A DNA stretch of 64,000 nt from JAADHG01 sp964418645 (lineage in GTDB: Bacteria; Bacteroidota; Bacteroidia; Flavobacteriales; Flavobacteriaceae), in assembly GCA_964418645.1 (NCBI GenBank), contig CAYQME010000006.1:13297-77296 (forward strand), read 5' to 3'. The position numbers were made by a program, and so were the translations under genes. The notes beneath the pieces were generated by a model. It was not told where the DNA came from. It saw only the letters and a program-made list of their open reading frames with translations, and made no database searches. This document shows positions 27,533 to 37,172 of the stretch, piece by piece (position 1 is the stretch's first letter; every line of letters begins with the position of its first letter).

Positions 27533-28816
27533 ATGAAAAAAAACGCTAAAAAACAAAGGCATCCCGCCACTTGGGTTCCTACACTATATTTTTCGGAAGG
27601 TTTACCGTTTGCTGCTACGGCTGTAGTATCTGTATTGATGTATAAAAGTCTTGGTCTGTCGGATACGGAAATTGCGTTTTTTACAACTCTTGTGATGTGG
27701 CCATGGACATTAAAACCGCTTTGGGGCCCTTTATTGGAAATGTTCAAGACCAAAAAACATTTTGTTGTGGCAACTCAATTTATTGGCGGCGTTGCTTTCG
27801 GAATCCTTGCTTTAACATTACCACTTGAAGGATTTTTACAATATTCCCTTGTTATGTTTGTCATAATTGCTTTTAACTCTGCTACTCACGACATCGCTGC
27901 TGATGGGGTTTTTATAAATTCACTAAATACCAAACAACAAGCGCAATTTGTTGGATGGCAAAGTGCTTCTTACAATGTAGCTAAGATTTTATCACAAGGC
28001 GCATTAGTTTATGTCGCTGGAAAGCTAGAATTAACTATGGGTGTAACCGAAGCCTGGATGATTGTAATGGGTCTCTTCGGTTTAATTCTCATTCTTATGG
28101 CAATTTATCATTTAAGAATGTTGCCCAGTGGAGGAACTTCTACCAAAGTAGAAACAGTATCTGAAGCATTTAGTACGTTTAAAGACGTTGTAAAATCTTT
28201 CTTTAAAAAGAAGAATATAATTTGGGGACTTACCTTTATAGTCCTATTCCGTTTTGCCGAAGGACAAATCACGAAAATAGTTCCCCTATTTATGCGAGCA
28301 ACACCAGAAGATGGTGGCCTCGGGCTTCTTACCTCAGATATAGGTATTGCCTATGGTGTTTTTGGAGCAGTGGCATTTGTAGTTGGGTCCCTTTTAGGCG
28401 GTTATTTTGTGTCACAAAGAGGATTAAAAGCCTCTATTTTTATTTTATGTATCATTTTTAATGTTCCTGATGCAGTTTATGTATATTTATCCTTTACATT
28501 ACCAGATAACTTTGCTATAGTATGTGCTGCAATTACGGTCGAATGGTTTGGCTACGGGTTTGGTTTTGTGGGCATAATTCTTTTTATGATGCAACAAATT
28601 GCACCCGGTAAATACAAAATGGCACATTATGCTTTTGCTACTGCCATAATGAATTTAGGATTTATGATCCCCTCAATGATTAGTGGATATATAAGCGATT
28701 ATCTAGGCTATAGAAATTTTTTCCTTTGGGTATTAGTTGCTACCATTCCATCCTTTCTGGTAGCTTGGTTTGTCCCTTTTAATAAAATTAACGAACACGA
28801 AACTAAACAAATTTAA
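27533..28816 (+). CDS. MFS transporter (AmpG-like branch), probable amino-sugar or oligosaccharide permease
   Basis: A 427-residue protein with about 12 hydrophobic helices. The N-terminal WVPTLYFSEGLPFAATAVVSVLMYKSLGLSDTE and WPWTLKPLWGPLLEMF resemble the AmpG/PAT-like MFS branch, whose known members carry GlcNAc-anhMurNAc muropeptides. Lying between two hexosaminidase genes, with a 6-bp gap to the second, it probably imports GlcNAc or chitobiose-type products through the inner membrane. Substrate assignment is inference. Confidence 0.85.
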   Translation: MKKNAKKQRHPATWVPTLYFSEGLPFAATAVVSVLMYKSLGLSDTEIAFFTTLVMWPWTLKPLWGPLLEMFKTKKHFVVATQFIGGVAFGILALTLPLEGFLQYSLVMFVIIAFNSATHDIAADGVFINSLNTKQQAQFVGWQSASYNVAKILSQGALVYVAGKLELTMGVTEAWMIVMGLFGLILILMAIYHLRMLPSGGTSTKVETVSEAFSTFKDVVKSFFKKKNIIWGLTFIVLFRFAEGQITKIVPLFMRATPEDGGLGLLTSDIGIAYGVFGAVAFVVGSLLGGYFVSQRGLKASIFILCIIFNVPDAVYVYLSFTLPDNFAIVCAAITVEWFGYGFGFVGIILFMMQQIAPGKYKMAHYAFATAIMNLGFMIPSMISGYISDYLGYRNFFLWVLVATIPSFLVAWFVPFNKINEHETKQI

Positions 28817-28822
28817 AATATT

Positions 28823-30709
28823 ATGTACAATAAATCATTTACTGCTTTTTTACTTATTGTTTTTCAAGCAACAACACTTTTTGCACAACACAATATTATT
28901 CCAGTCCCTGTAAGTTATATAGAGACCGAAGAGAATTTCATTTTTGACAATCAAGTTGCGTTTGATATTAAAACAAATGATATTCAAACGAAACAATATA
29001 TTGATGAATTTCGAAAATACATTACAAAAAAAGGAATTGTATTTTCAGAGAAGGCAACTGATAAATCAATACAGGTCTCTTTACATAAAAATCCCATTTC
29101 AGAACTCGGAGACGAAGGTTACACACTTGAAGTAAATAAATCCGGTATCAATCTTTCTGCAAATAAAGCTGCTGGCATTTTTAATGGGTTTCAAACTTTA
29201 AAACAACTTTTGCCTGCCAATATATTACCCTCAAATTTAAACGGCAAAAATTCTATTATAATTGCTGGTTGCAAAATCAAAGATTATCCGCGTTTTAAAT
29301 GGAGAGGGATCATGCTGGATGTTAGCCGTCATTTTTTTACTGCTGATGAAGTTAAAACGTATATCGATAAAATGGCGGAATACAAATTTAATGTGTTTCA
29401 CTGGCATTTAACAGATGACCAAGGATGGCGTATTGAAATAAAATCCTTACCAAAGCTCACAGAAGCTGGGGCTTGGCGAGTTGAAAGATATGGTCGTTTT
29501 GGTAAAAACAGAGTAGAACCTAAACCTAATGAAAAAGCCACTTATGGTGGTTATTATACACAGGAACAAATCAAAGACATTGTTAATTATGCTAGTGAAA
29601 GAAATATTACCATAGTCCCAGAAATAGACATGCCAGGACATAGTATGGCAGCATTAGCGGCTTACCCAGAACTCTCCGTGAAAAAAGAGTCAAAGTATGT
29701 GGCACCGGGCAGCAAGTTTTCGAAGTGGTACGATAATGGGAAGTTCAAAATGCTCATTGAAAACACTTTAAATCCAATCGATGAAAAAGTATATGATTTT
29801 ATTGATAAAGTTTTTACGGAAGTAGCACAATTATTTCCTGGAGCCTATATTCATATGGGAGGAGATGAAGCTTATCATGGATATTGGGATGAAAATGAGG
29901 AGGTGCAAAATTTTATGAAAAAGAACAAAATAAAAAACAGCCATGAACTTCAAAGTTATTTTGTAAAAAGAGTTGAAAAAATAATTAGCAGTAAGGGCAA
30001 AAAATTAATTGGTTGGGACGAAATATTGGAAGGAGGCTTGGCAGATGGTGCAGCAGTAATGAGTTGGAGAGGGATGAAAGGTGGTATAGAGGCTGCAAAA
30101 ATGGGGCATGAAGTTGTGATGTCTCCTACTACATTCGCTTATTTAGACTACTCTCAAGGAGATCATTCTGTTGAAAATGTAATATATGATGATTTAAGCC
30201 TTGAAAAAAGTTACACATTTGAGCCCATACCAAAAGGAGTAAACCCAAAATACATTTTAGGTGGACAAGGAAATCTCTGGACCGAAGTTGTTCCAACTTT
30301 ACCCTTTGCTTTTTATATGACGTATCCAAGAGCATTTGCTATTTCTGAATCTCTTTGGAGTCCTAAAGAAAATAAAAATTGGGATTCCTTTATCAAGCGA
30401 ACAGAAAATCATTTTTCTAGATTTGAAGCAACGAATACAAATATTTCAAAAGCGGTGCTAGATCCAATTGTAAGCGTGTATAAAGAAAAAGGTAAATTGA
30501 TGTGTAAATTAGAAAATAATGCGCCAAATACTATTATTTATTATACAATAGATAACACCTATCCCATAAAATTTGGTTTAAAATATTCAGGACCATTTGA
30601 AGTGCCAAATGGCGATTTGAGCCTTCGTACACAAACTTTTAGAAATGACAAACCCATTGGACGCCAATTATTAATTAACCGAAAAGAACTCGAAAAAAGA
30701 GTTAAATAA
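28823..30709 (+). CDS. Secreted GH20 beta-N-acetylhexosaminidase
   Basis: A 628-residue enzyme with a cleavable signal peptide (about 1-21, ending LFAQ). A GH20b domain (HNIIPVPVSYIETEENF) precedes the barrel with KWRGIMLDVSRHFF, FHWHLTDDQGWRIEIKSL, the catalytic D348-E349 in HMGGDEAYHGYW, and GGQGNLWTE. A short Fn3-like chitobiase C-terminal domain (IIYYTIDNTYP) closes it. It would release terminal GlcNAc or GalNAc in the periplasm or at the surface by the substrate-assisted GH20 mechanism. It is the last intact gene of the amino-sugar locus; decayed genes begin 45 bp downstream. Confidence 0.94.
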   Translation: MYNKSFTAFLLIVFQATTLFAQHNIIPVPVSYIETEENFIFDNQVAFDIKTNDIQTKQYIDEFRKYITKKGIVFSEKATDKSIQVSLHKNPISELGDEGYTLEVNKSGINLSANKAAGIFNGFQTLKQLLPANILPSNLNGKNSIIIAGCKIKDYPRFKWRGIMLDVSRHFFTADEVKTYIDKMAEYKFNVFHWHLTDDQGWRIEIKSLPKLTEAGAWRVERYGRFGKNRVEPKPNEKATYGGYYTQEQIKDIVNYASERNITIVPEIDMPGHSMAALAAYPELSVKKESKYVAPGSKFSKWYDNGKFKMLIENTLNPIDEKVYDFIDKVFTEVAQLFPGAYIHMGGDEAYHGYWDENEEVQNFMKKNKIKNSHELQSYFVKRVEKIISSKGKKLIGWDEILEGGLADGAAVMSWRGMKGGIEAAKMGHEVVMSPTTFAYLDYSQGDHSVENVIYDDLSLEKSYTFEPIPKGVNPKYILGGQGNLWTEVVPTLPFAFYMTYPRAFAISESLWSPKENKNWDSFIKRTENHFSRFEATNTNISKAVLDPIVSVYKEKGKLMCKLENNAPNTIIYYTIDNTYPIKFGLKYSGPFEVPNGDLSLRTQTFRNDKPIGRQLLINRKELEKRVK

Positions 30710-30754
30710 GTGAGATTAAAAAGAATCGGATTGTTTTACAAAACTTGCTGTTTT

Positions 30755-31099
30755 TTATTTGATTAGATTATTCTCCAATACCGTAATATCTGCATTTTTC
30801 TCTTTCCAGAGTTTAGAAAGGTCATCAGGAATAGGTGTAAAAACATAGGTAAATGAGCTTAAAATAATGTCATCATCACCATCGCTGTCATAATCAATAA
30901 GTTCAAACCAGCTTATTCCATAAATAGGGCTAAAGCGGATAACCTTTTCTGAACGAAAAGTTAAGCTATCTTCTTGATATAAAATCGAGATGGTTTCATC
31001 ACCTTGAGACGTTAACGCTATTAAGTCTTTTTTACCATCTTTGTTCATGCCTTTTGCAAGTACACGGATACTTCCAGGCTGATTTAACAATGTTCTTTT
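30755..31099 (-). pseudogene. Remnant of an FG-GAP/VCBS repeat protein (C-terminal, internally deleted)
   Basis: The last about 114 codons of a minus-strand open frame encode VCBS-type sequence: SIRVLAKGMNKDGKKDLIAL, FELIDYDSDGDDDI, then directly ILSSFTYVFTPIPDD and ADITVLENNLIK. In full-length members, the FELIDYD blade and the ILSSFTY end are separated by several more repeats. The joining point DGDDDI is the repeat core, so an internal deletion by repeat recombination is likely. Upstream it is fused in frame to an unrelated GNAT fragment. No start of its own. Confidence 0.7.
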
Positions 31100-31342
31100 T
31101 TCTTTAAATTCTTTAAGCATACATAAGGCATAGCCTATAATTTTTTGATTATTTTTTGCTATAATATGGGGGCAATTATCGTTCATGGCATTTAAAATTT
31201 CGACGTTGTGATGCGCGGTTACAAACCCTTCTTTTACTTTTTCTTCTTTCGAAAGCACGGACGTAGCATTAATGCGTTGAAGCTCTAGAATTTGATGTAA
31301 TTCTTCGTTGGTTCCAGCTCTTTTATATATAATTTCGGCCAC
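31100..31342 (-). pseudogene. 5' fragment of a GNAT-family acetyltransferase
   Basis: About 81 residues resemble the first half of a small GNAT acetyltransferase: EIIYKRAGTNEELHQILELQ, KEGFVTAHHNVEIL and NCPHIIAKNNQKIIGYALCM (start of the acetyl-CoA fold). The acetyl-CoA-binding A-motif and the rest of the domain are missing. The sequence passes at ALCMLKEFKE into VCBS sequence. On the other side (near 31342) it abuts the oppositely oriented FG-GAP/UnbV pseudogene. The open frame continues upstream to 31426 only as the antisense of that pseudogene, so that N-terminus is spurious. Confidence 0.7.
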
Positions 31343-31343
31343 C

Positions 31344-32874
31344 AAAAAATTATACTTTGGACTAGGTGCAGAAACCGAAATAGATAGTGTAAAAGTTGTT
31401 TGGCAAAACGGTAAAGAACAAATCATTACACAGAATAAGATTAATAGCTTTATTGTAATAGATTATAAAAATGTCCAAGATAAATTGGATGACAAAGCTA
31501 AAGGCAACGCTTTATTTGTTAATATAAATCCAAAAGATATTGGTATAAATTTTATTCAAAAAGAAAATATTTTTAATGATTTTGATTTACAATTATTATT
31601 ACCACAAAAACAATCTGAATTCAGTAACCCTTTAGTTGTTGGAGATGTTAATAATGATGGTTTAGTTGACTTTTTTGTTGGAAATGCAAAAGATGCAAAA
31701 GCCTCATTATACATTCAAAAAGAGGATGGAACTTTTATAGAATCAAATCAAAAATTATTTGATATTGAAAGGAAATATGAGGATACTGATGCTAAGTTTT
31801 TTTATGCAGACAATGATAATAATCTAGAACTTTATGTAACTTCTGGATGATATGAAGTAAAAAATAATAGTCCTTTATTAACAAGATAGACTTTATATAA
31901 ATGATGGTAATGGTAACTTTAAAAAAGGGAACAATCTTCTTATTATGCTTACTAATACAAAAGGAATTGCAATAGCTGATTATGATAACGATGGTGATAA
32001 AGATGTTTTTATTGGAAGTCGCGTAAAAAATGGAAATTATCCATTATCAGACACCTCGTATTTGTTAGAAAATCGAAATGGAAAATTCATTGATGTTACC
32101 TATAAGGTAATTCCTGAAGTTACTGAATTGCACATGGTAAACGATGCTATTTTTTCAGATTATGATGGCGATAAAGATTTAATTGTTGTTGGAGAATGGA
32201 TATCAATTACAATATTTGAAAATCAGGATAAAAAATTCATTAAAAAAGAAATGGCTGTTTTAAAAAATAGAGATGGATGGTACCAAAGTATTTCTGAAGT
32301 GGATTTAGACAGTGATGGAAATATGGATTATATCATAGGAAATTGGGGAACCAACATCAAGTTTCATCCTACTAAAGAAAAGCCTTTGCATATTTATGCT
32401 GGTAATTTTGATGAAAACTCGTCTTTTGATACTGCTTTAAGTAAAGTTTCTGAAACGGGTGATTTAATTCCAGTAAGAGGTAAACAATACTCTTTTGAAC
32501 AAACACCTTTTTTAAACGACAAGGTAAAAACATATAAAGCCTTTGCTTCTTCGACTTTATTTGAAATTTATGGATCAGAAAAGCTTGCTAATGCTACGCA
32601 TTATAAAGCATATAATTTTGAATCGATTATTTTAAAGAATAATGGGGAAGGATAATTTACTATTGAAACATTACCAAATCATGCTCAATTTGGACCAACT
32701 TTAGGTGTAGAAATTTATGATATTAATAATGATGGTTATTTAGATATATTTGGAGTTGGCATATATGATACCGAAGTAGAAACCATTCGTTATGACGCTT
32801 CTAAAGGATATCTTTTGTTAGGTAATGAAGAAGGTAATTATGAGTTCAATAGTGATACTAGTTATATTAATAAT
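31344..32874 (+). pseudogene. Broken FG-GAP/ASPIC-UnbV protein, paralogue of the gene at 18072
   Basis: The plus strand encodes an ASPIC/UnbV segment (KLYFGLGAETEIDSVKVVW) followed by VCBS repeats (VVGDVNNDGLVDFFVGN, IADYDNDGDKDVFIGS, EVDLDSDGNMDYIIGNWG). Domain order matches the C-terminal half of the lipoprotein at 18072-21368; the 5' half is absent. Disabling changes are an in-frame TGA at 31848-31850 (within TSGGYEV), a frameshift near 31880 (before QDRLYINDGNGNF), and a TAA at 32653-32655 (NNGEG-stop-FTIETLPNH). The frame ends where the IS1595-like terminal repeat begins at 32875. It is probably a relic of a second SusCD/FG-GAP cassette. Confidence 0.85.
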
Positions 32875-33833
32875 TTGAGTTATTAATTTAGCTACTGTAT
32901 TATTTGTTTATGGAATAATGGTTTACCTTTTACCATTTTCTGAATGGTGTTATTGAAAATATATTCTTTTGTTTGAGAGCGATTAATTCTAAAACAGAAC
33001 TCGTCAAAATACTTTTGAATATGTTTTTTACTAACATGACTTGGCATGGTTCTTAACCAAGATTTTATTTGATGAATAATAATATGTAATGTTTTAAAAT
33101 TCTTGTCATTGTTACTTTTAATTTGAGTGATATCATATTTGATTTTTAAAGGCTCATACCCTCTCCATTTGTCAGTAAATATTTTAGCAGAAACATCAAT
33201 ATGTTCTTCAAATATTGGTGTTAATGATTTACAAGAGTAATCATCTATTGCTTTTACATATACACGTTTAACTTTGTGTTTATTAGTTAGTTCCACTGCT
33301 ATGACTGCTTTTTTATTTTTAACATCATAGCTTCGCCTTTGTTTACCTTGTTCTTTTCATCCAACGGTAAATTCATCAACGTGTACTAGTTTTGATAAAG
33401 GATATTTTTTACTGCTCTCCATGGATTTATGTACTTTTTGCATAAAAAACCATGAGGCTGTTTGGCTTATCCCATAACGTTTTCCCACTTGAACACTTGA
33501 TAGGCTTTTGCTACTTGTACTCATTTCAAAAACAATACAAAAAGCTTTTTGTAAACCAAACTTAACTTTATGAATCAAGGTGTTTGCTGTTGAACTTTCT
33601 ACATGTTGACAACCATAACATTGGTATTTAAAACCTTTCTTTAAACAGCCTTTATTACTACCACATTTTATACATTTAAACCCATCTTGCCACTTTATCT
33701 TTGCTAAATATGCCTTGCAAGAAGTATCATCTGGCAATTCTTTTACAAAGTTTAGCATATTTTGTCCTTTAAATCTATCTATATCTCTTATATTTACATT
33801 TAGTAAAATACAGAATTTTTGTTAATAACTCAA
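32875..33833 (-). mobile_element. IS1595-family insertion sequence (degenerate)
   Basis: The ends carry the exact 12-bp inverted repeat TTGAGTTATTAA (32875-32886) / TTAATAACTCAA (33822-33833). Further inward the ends share CTGTATT at equal distance, giving imperfect terminal repeats of about 27 bp. The 959-bp interval holds a single transposase gene on the minus strand. I see no clear target-site duplication: the 8 bp on each side (TTAATAAT and TAAAATTA) differ. It interrupts, or abuts after a deletion, the FG-GAP/UnbV pseudogene. Confidence 0.7.
32892..33758 (-). pseudogene. IS1595-family transposase, interrupted by one in-frame TGA
   Basis: The 5' part (33357-33758, 133 codons) has an N-terminal zinc ribbon (CIKCGSNKGC, YQCYGCQ) and the first catalytic aspartate in LVHVDEFTVG. 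The frame then hits TGA at 33357-33359 and continues without shift as KEQGKQRRSYDVKNKKAV into the 3' part (open from an internal ATG at 33296), with FTDKWRGYEPL carrying the second aspartate and HIIIHQIKSWLRTMPSHVSK near the end. A single G-to-T change in the usual VGGKE motif (GGA to TGA) accounts for the break. The element may have been active recently. Confidence 0.85.
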
Positions 33834-33971
33834 TAAAATTATTTATGAACTTAGTTGATTTTTTGAGTCCAAAATATAATCTCACAAAAAATCAAAGAAG
33901 TATAAATTGAGCAACTATTTTAATTCAATTCTCTAAACCAAATATTTCTATAATTTTCTCTATTAGTTTAA

Positions 33972-34697
33972 TTACAACTCTTTTATTTTTATATTTCTAT
34001 ACCATACTTTATTGCCATGGTCTTGTAACCCAATATGGCCTTTATGATATTTTCCAAATCCTTCCCAATCCTTAAATTTGGAATTTGCTACCATCTCATC
34101 CCATTCTTTTCCCTCAACTGGAAACTCAACAATTAAAGTGCCATTTAACGTAACACTGCCTTTATTTGTATTATGATTTATTTTTAAAAGCACTGAATTC
34201 CATTTGCCAGCAGGTTTACATACATCATGAACTGGTTGTGCCATATCATATAATGCTCCTGCCTGATGATATTTTGGGTTTGCTTTTGCATCAGGATGGC
34301 GCTCATTATCTAAAACTTGTATTTCAGGTCCTGTTTGGTATGCTTCTGTAAATTTTTTGTCTTCAAAAACTCCCCAGAAGATTCCGCTATTACCACCTTC
34401 AGATATTTTCCATTCTAATGAAAACACAAAGTTGGTATAATTATTTTTTGTAATAATATTTTTGCCACCCTCTTTTCCAGGCGTAAACATCATTGCATCA
34501 TCTTTAATTGTCCATTCAGGATACATTTCATCTGATAAATAACCACGCCAATTGTTATATGATGAACCATCAAATAATACAATCCAAGAGGTGTCCTTTT
34601 GAACAGTTTTAGGAGTTTTCGTTTCTGATACTACAGTTTTTTCTTTACAAGTTGTTAGTGTTATTAAAGCAAAAAAAACAATCGCTAATTTTTTCAT
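33972..34697 (-). CDS. DUF1080 / 3-keto-disaccharide hydrolase-family lipoprotein
   Basis: A 241-residue protein with lipoprotein signal (FFALITLTTCKEK). The DUF1080 (PF06439) concanavalin-like domain shows WIVLFDGSSYNNWRGY, GGNSGIFWGV, EIQVLDNERHPDA, WNSVLLKINHN and HIGLQDHGNKVWYRNIKIKEL. Family members cleave 3-keto-glycosidic bonds formed by glycoside 3-dehydrogenases. It is the last gene of the minus-strand set, 12 bp after the gluconate-dehydrogenase-like gene. A second DUF1080 gene lies in the mirrored operon (45232). Substrate unknown. Confidence 0.9.
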   Translation of the reverse strand: MKKLAIVFFALITLTTCKEKTVVSETKTPKTVQKDTSWIVLFDGSSYNNWRGYLSDEMYPEWTIKDDAMMFTPGKEGGKNIITKNNYTNFVFSLEWKISEGGNSGIFWGVFEDKKFTEAYQTGPEIQVLDNERHPDAKANPKYHQAGALYDMAQPVHDVCKPAGKWNSVLLKINHNTNKGSVTLNGTLIVEFPVEGKEWDEMVANSKFKDWEGFGKYHKGHIGLQDHGNKVWYRNIKIKEL

Positions 34698-34709
34698 AAT
34701 TTATATTTA

Positions 34710-35414
34710 TTAACTTATTAATTTTCCTTTATCATCCCATTCTGCAACCACATCTCTTTTATCCTGGTCAACACATTTAGCTAACCATTTTTCGTCATAT
34801 TTGAGACCATGTTTATCGAGCACCTCTTGAGGCACACCATCCCAAACATTTGGACTATTTCCTTTATAGCCTAAATCTTTTATGCCCATTTTGGAAGTAA
34901 AATAGCTCGTTATGGTTAAATTACGCATTCTAGTAAAAAAACTTTCACCTTGTTTTAATTCAGGTATTGTTTTACCAGGGTAAGCTATTTGATCACAAAT
35001 ATTGAGTTGCTGTTTTGAGTTACACTTCGTAAAATCATTCTGATATAATTTACGACTATAATTGTTTAGCCACATTAATCCTCCTCTAATAGGCGTTTGA
35101 TGTTTGATCATATCTTTTACGATAAAATCCATAAATTCTTTAACACCAGCATCTGTTGCTGAACCGTATTTCTCATTCTTTGGTAATATAATATCACATA
35201 AATCAGCAATAGTTGAAAGTTCCTCATCATTAAAGAATATTTCTTTAAAAAGTTGTTCATCTCTCAACTTTTCCAAGGGTGTTCTACCGTATAAAAGCGG
35301 CTTTTCAATCTCTGGCAAGGCCTCTTTTGAAGCTTTTGGGGAACAACCATTTAAAACGAGTCCAGTAGCCACAGAACCCAGTAATATCGATTTAATTGTG
35401 TCTCTTCTGTTCAT
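34710..35414 (-). CDS. Gluconate 2-dehydrogenase subunit 3-family protein (Tat/lipoprotein signal)
   Basis: A 234-residue protein beginning NRRDTIKSILLGSVATGLVLNGCS, combining a twin-arginine motif with a lipobox, so it is probably a Tat-exported lipoprotein. The body fits the gluconate 2-dehydrogenase subunit 3 family (ELSTIADLCDIILPKNEKYGSATDAGVKEFMDFIVKD). Members act as small partner or export chaperone of a GMC flavoprotein dehydrogenase. The GMC gene ends 3 bp upstream, giving the usual pair. Together they probably oxidise the C3 hydroxyl of a glycoside in the periplasm. Confidence 0.88.
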   Translation of the reverse strand: MNRRDTIKSILLGSVATGLVLNGCSPKASKEALPEIEKPLLYGRTPLEKLRDEQLFKEIFFNDEELSTIADLCDIILPKNEKYGSATDAGVKEFMDFIVKDMIKHQTPIRGGLMWLNNYSRKLYQNDFTKCNSKQQLNICDQIAYPGKTIPELKQGESFFTRMRNLTITSYFTSKMGIKDLGYKGNSPNVWDGVPQEVLDKHGLKYDEKWLAKCVDQDKRDVVAEWDDKGKLIS

Positions 35415-35417
35415 AAC

Positions 35418-37139
35418 CTACAAATTTTGACTTTTTAATTCTTTTATAATATAATCGCAGGTGCGCCATGATAATGCTAAGATAGTCCAAGTTGGATTTT
35501 TATCTGCTTGAGAAACAAATGGACCTCCATCCACAATAAACACATTTTTAACATCGTGTAATTGTTGATGTTTATTGGTAACCGATTTTGCGGGATCGTT
35601 ACCCATTCTTGTTGTACCGACCTCATGAATTATTCTACCTGGCACATTCAGTCCATAATTTTGATCAGCTCCAGGTTTGTCTCCTAACATTTTTCCGCCA
35701 ATACCCTCTAAAATTTCATCGAAAGTATTAATCATATGTTTGGCTTGATATTTTTCGTGTTTACTCCATTCGTAATTGAATCTTAAAACAGGGATTCCCC
35801 ATTCATCAACCATATCAGGATCTAATTCGCAATAATTGTTTTCCATGGAAATACTTTCACCTCTACCAGATAATCCAATTATGGAACCATAAAATCTTTT
35901 GACATCATCTCTTAACTGATTGCCATAACCGCCAACTTCACCTCCTATATATTTGTTCAATACGTTTGGATTAAACCCAAAACCATAAGAAGGCATTCCC
36001 ATACCGCCCCAAATCTCAATGTGATAACCACGAGGAAAATCTAATTTTTTATTATTTCCCCACCAAGGTGTGTAAACGTGCAAACCACCTACACCATCTT
36101 CATTATAGGTTTTGCGATTCATTAAATCTGGAACAAAAGCCATTCTACTGGCGCCAGTAGAATCGTGTAAATATTTACCAACAACCCCACTACTGTTTCC
36201 CAAACCGTCAGGATGAACTTTACTTTTTGAATTTAAAAGTATTCTAGCACTACTGCATGCAGAAGCAGCCATGACAATAACTTTTGCATTTAACTTATAT
36301 TCTTTTCTATCTTTTTTATTGATAAAAATAACTCCTGTAGCTTTTCCTGAAGCATCTGTAACAACTTCTCTAACCATTGAATCTGTAAACAATTTTATTT
36401 GACCACCCAATTTTTGCGCTGGAAAAATAAGGCAAGAACCCGATGAAAAGTCAGCATAAATACTGCAAGACCTATTACATTGTGAACAGTAAAAACAAAC
36501 ACCTCGTTCGTTATTAATGCGTTTGGTTAAAATGGATAAACGTGATGGATAAACTGGGACGTTTGCCTTTTTAGCTCCTTTAATATAATACAATTCATGT
36601 AGTCTTGGTTTTGGTGCGGGTAGAAAAAACCCATCTGGGTCGTTGGGCAAATTTTCATTACTGCCAAAAACCCCAATTAATTTATCAACTTTATCATAAT
36701 ACGGTTTGACATCTTCATAAGAAATTGGCCAATCTTCACCCAAACCATCAATACTTTTTCTTTTAAAATCTAGCGGACCAAATCTTAAAGAAATCCTACC
36801 CCAATGATTAGTTCTTCCACCTAACATCCTTGAACGAAACCAGTCGAATTTTGTTCCATTTTTTCTAGTATAAGGCTCCCCTTTAATATCCCAACCACCA
36901 TAAGCGGCATCAAAATCACCAAATGGTCTACCTTCATGGCTAGCTCCTCGACGAGGCGACTCCCAAGGCCATTTTAATTGTGTACTTTGCTCTAGATTAG
37001 CAGGATCATAAAATGGACCAGCTTCAATCACAGCAATATTTAAACCAGCTTCGGAAAGTATTTTTGTAGCCATTCCTCCTCCTGCACCAGAACCCACAAT
37101 TATAACATCAAATTTTTCGGAAGATTCTTGAATATTCAT
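35418..37139 (-). CDS. GMC-family FAD oxidoreductase, probable glycoside 3-dehydrogenase
   Basis: A 573-residue flavoprotein. The Rossmann FAD motif is FDVIIVGSGAGGGMATKILSE (about 10-30), followed by IEAGPFYDP and a GGRTNHWGR loop. The C-terminal GMC block has IHEVGTTRMG with the conserved active-site histidine, NVFIVDGG and NPTWTILAL with the conserved asparagine. A cysteine-rich loop, CFYCSQCNRSC, lies in the substrate domain. No export signal of its own is present; it may be carried out by its Tat-bearing partner encoded immediately downstream. Assignment to C3 oxidation of glycosides is inferred from DUF1080 and subunit-3 neighbours. A paralogue is encoded at 42897. Confidence 0.88.
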   Translation of the reverse strand: MNIQESSEKFDVIIVGSGAGGGMATKILSEAGLNIAVIEAGPFYDPANLEQSTQLKWPWESPRRGASHEGRPFGDFDAAYGGWDIKGEPYTRKNGTKFDWFRSRMLGGRTNHWGRISLRFGPLDFKRKSIDGLGEDWPISYEDVKPYYDKVDKLIGVFGSNENLPNDPDGFFLPAPKPRLHELYYIKGAKKANVPVYPSRLSILTKRINNERGVCFYCSQCNRSCSIYADFSSGSCLIFPAQKLGGQIKLFTDSMVREVVTDASGKATGVIFINKKDRKEYKLNAKVIVMAASACSSARILLNSKSKVHPDGLGNSSGVVGKYLHDSTGASRMAFVPDLMNRKTYNEDGVGGLHVYTPWWGNNKKLDFPRGYHIEIWGGMGMPSYGFGFNPNVLNKYIGGEVGGYGNQLRDDVKRFYGSIIGLSGRGESISMENNYCELDPDMVDEWGIPVLRFNYEWSKHEKYQAKHMINTFDEILEGIGGKMLGDKPGADQNYGLNVPGRIIHEVGTTRMGNDPAKSVTNKHQQLHDVKNVFIVDGGPFVSQADKNPTWTILALSWRTCDYIIKELKSQNL

Positions 37140-37172
37140 AATTAGATTAAGATTTGTTAATTTGTTTTTGTA

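Noticed and set aside
31308..31345. Frame start of the plus-strand UnbV fragment at 31308
   Set aside because: The first residues are antisense to the GNAT remnant; the recognisable sequence begins only near 31344.
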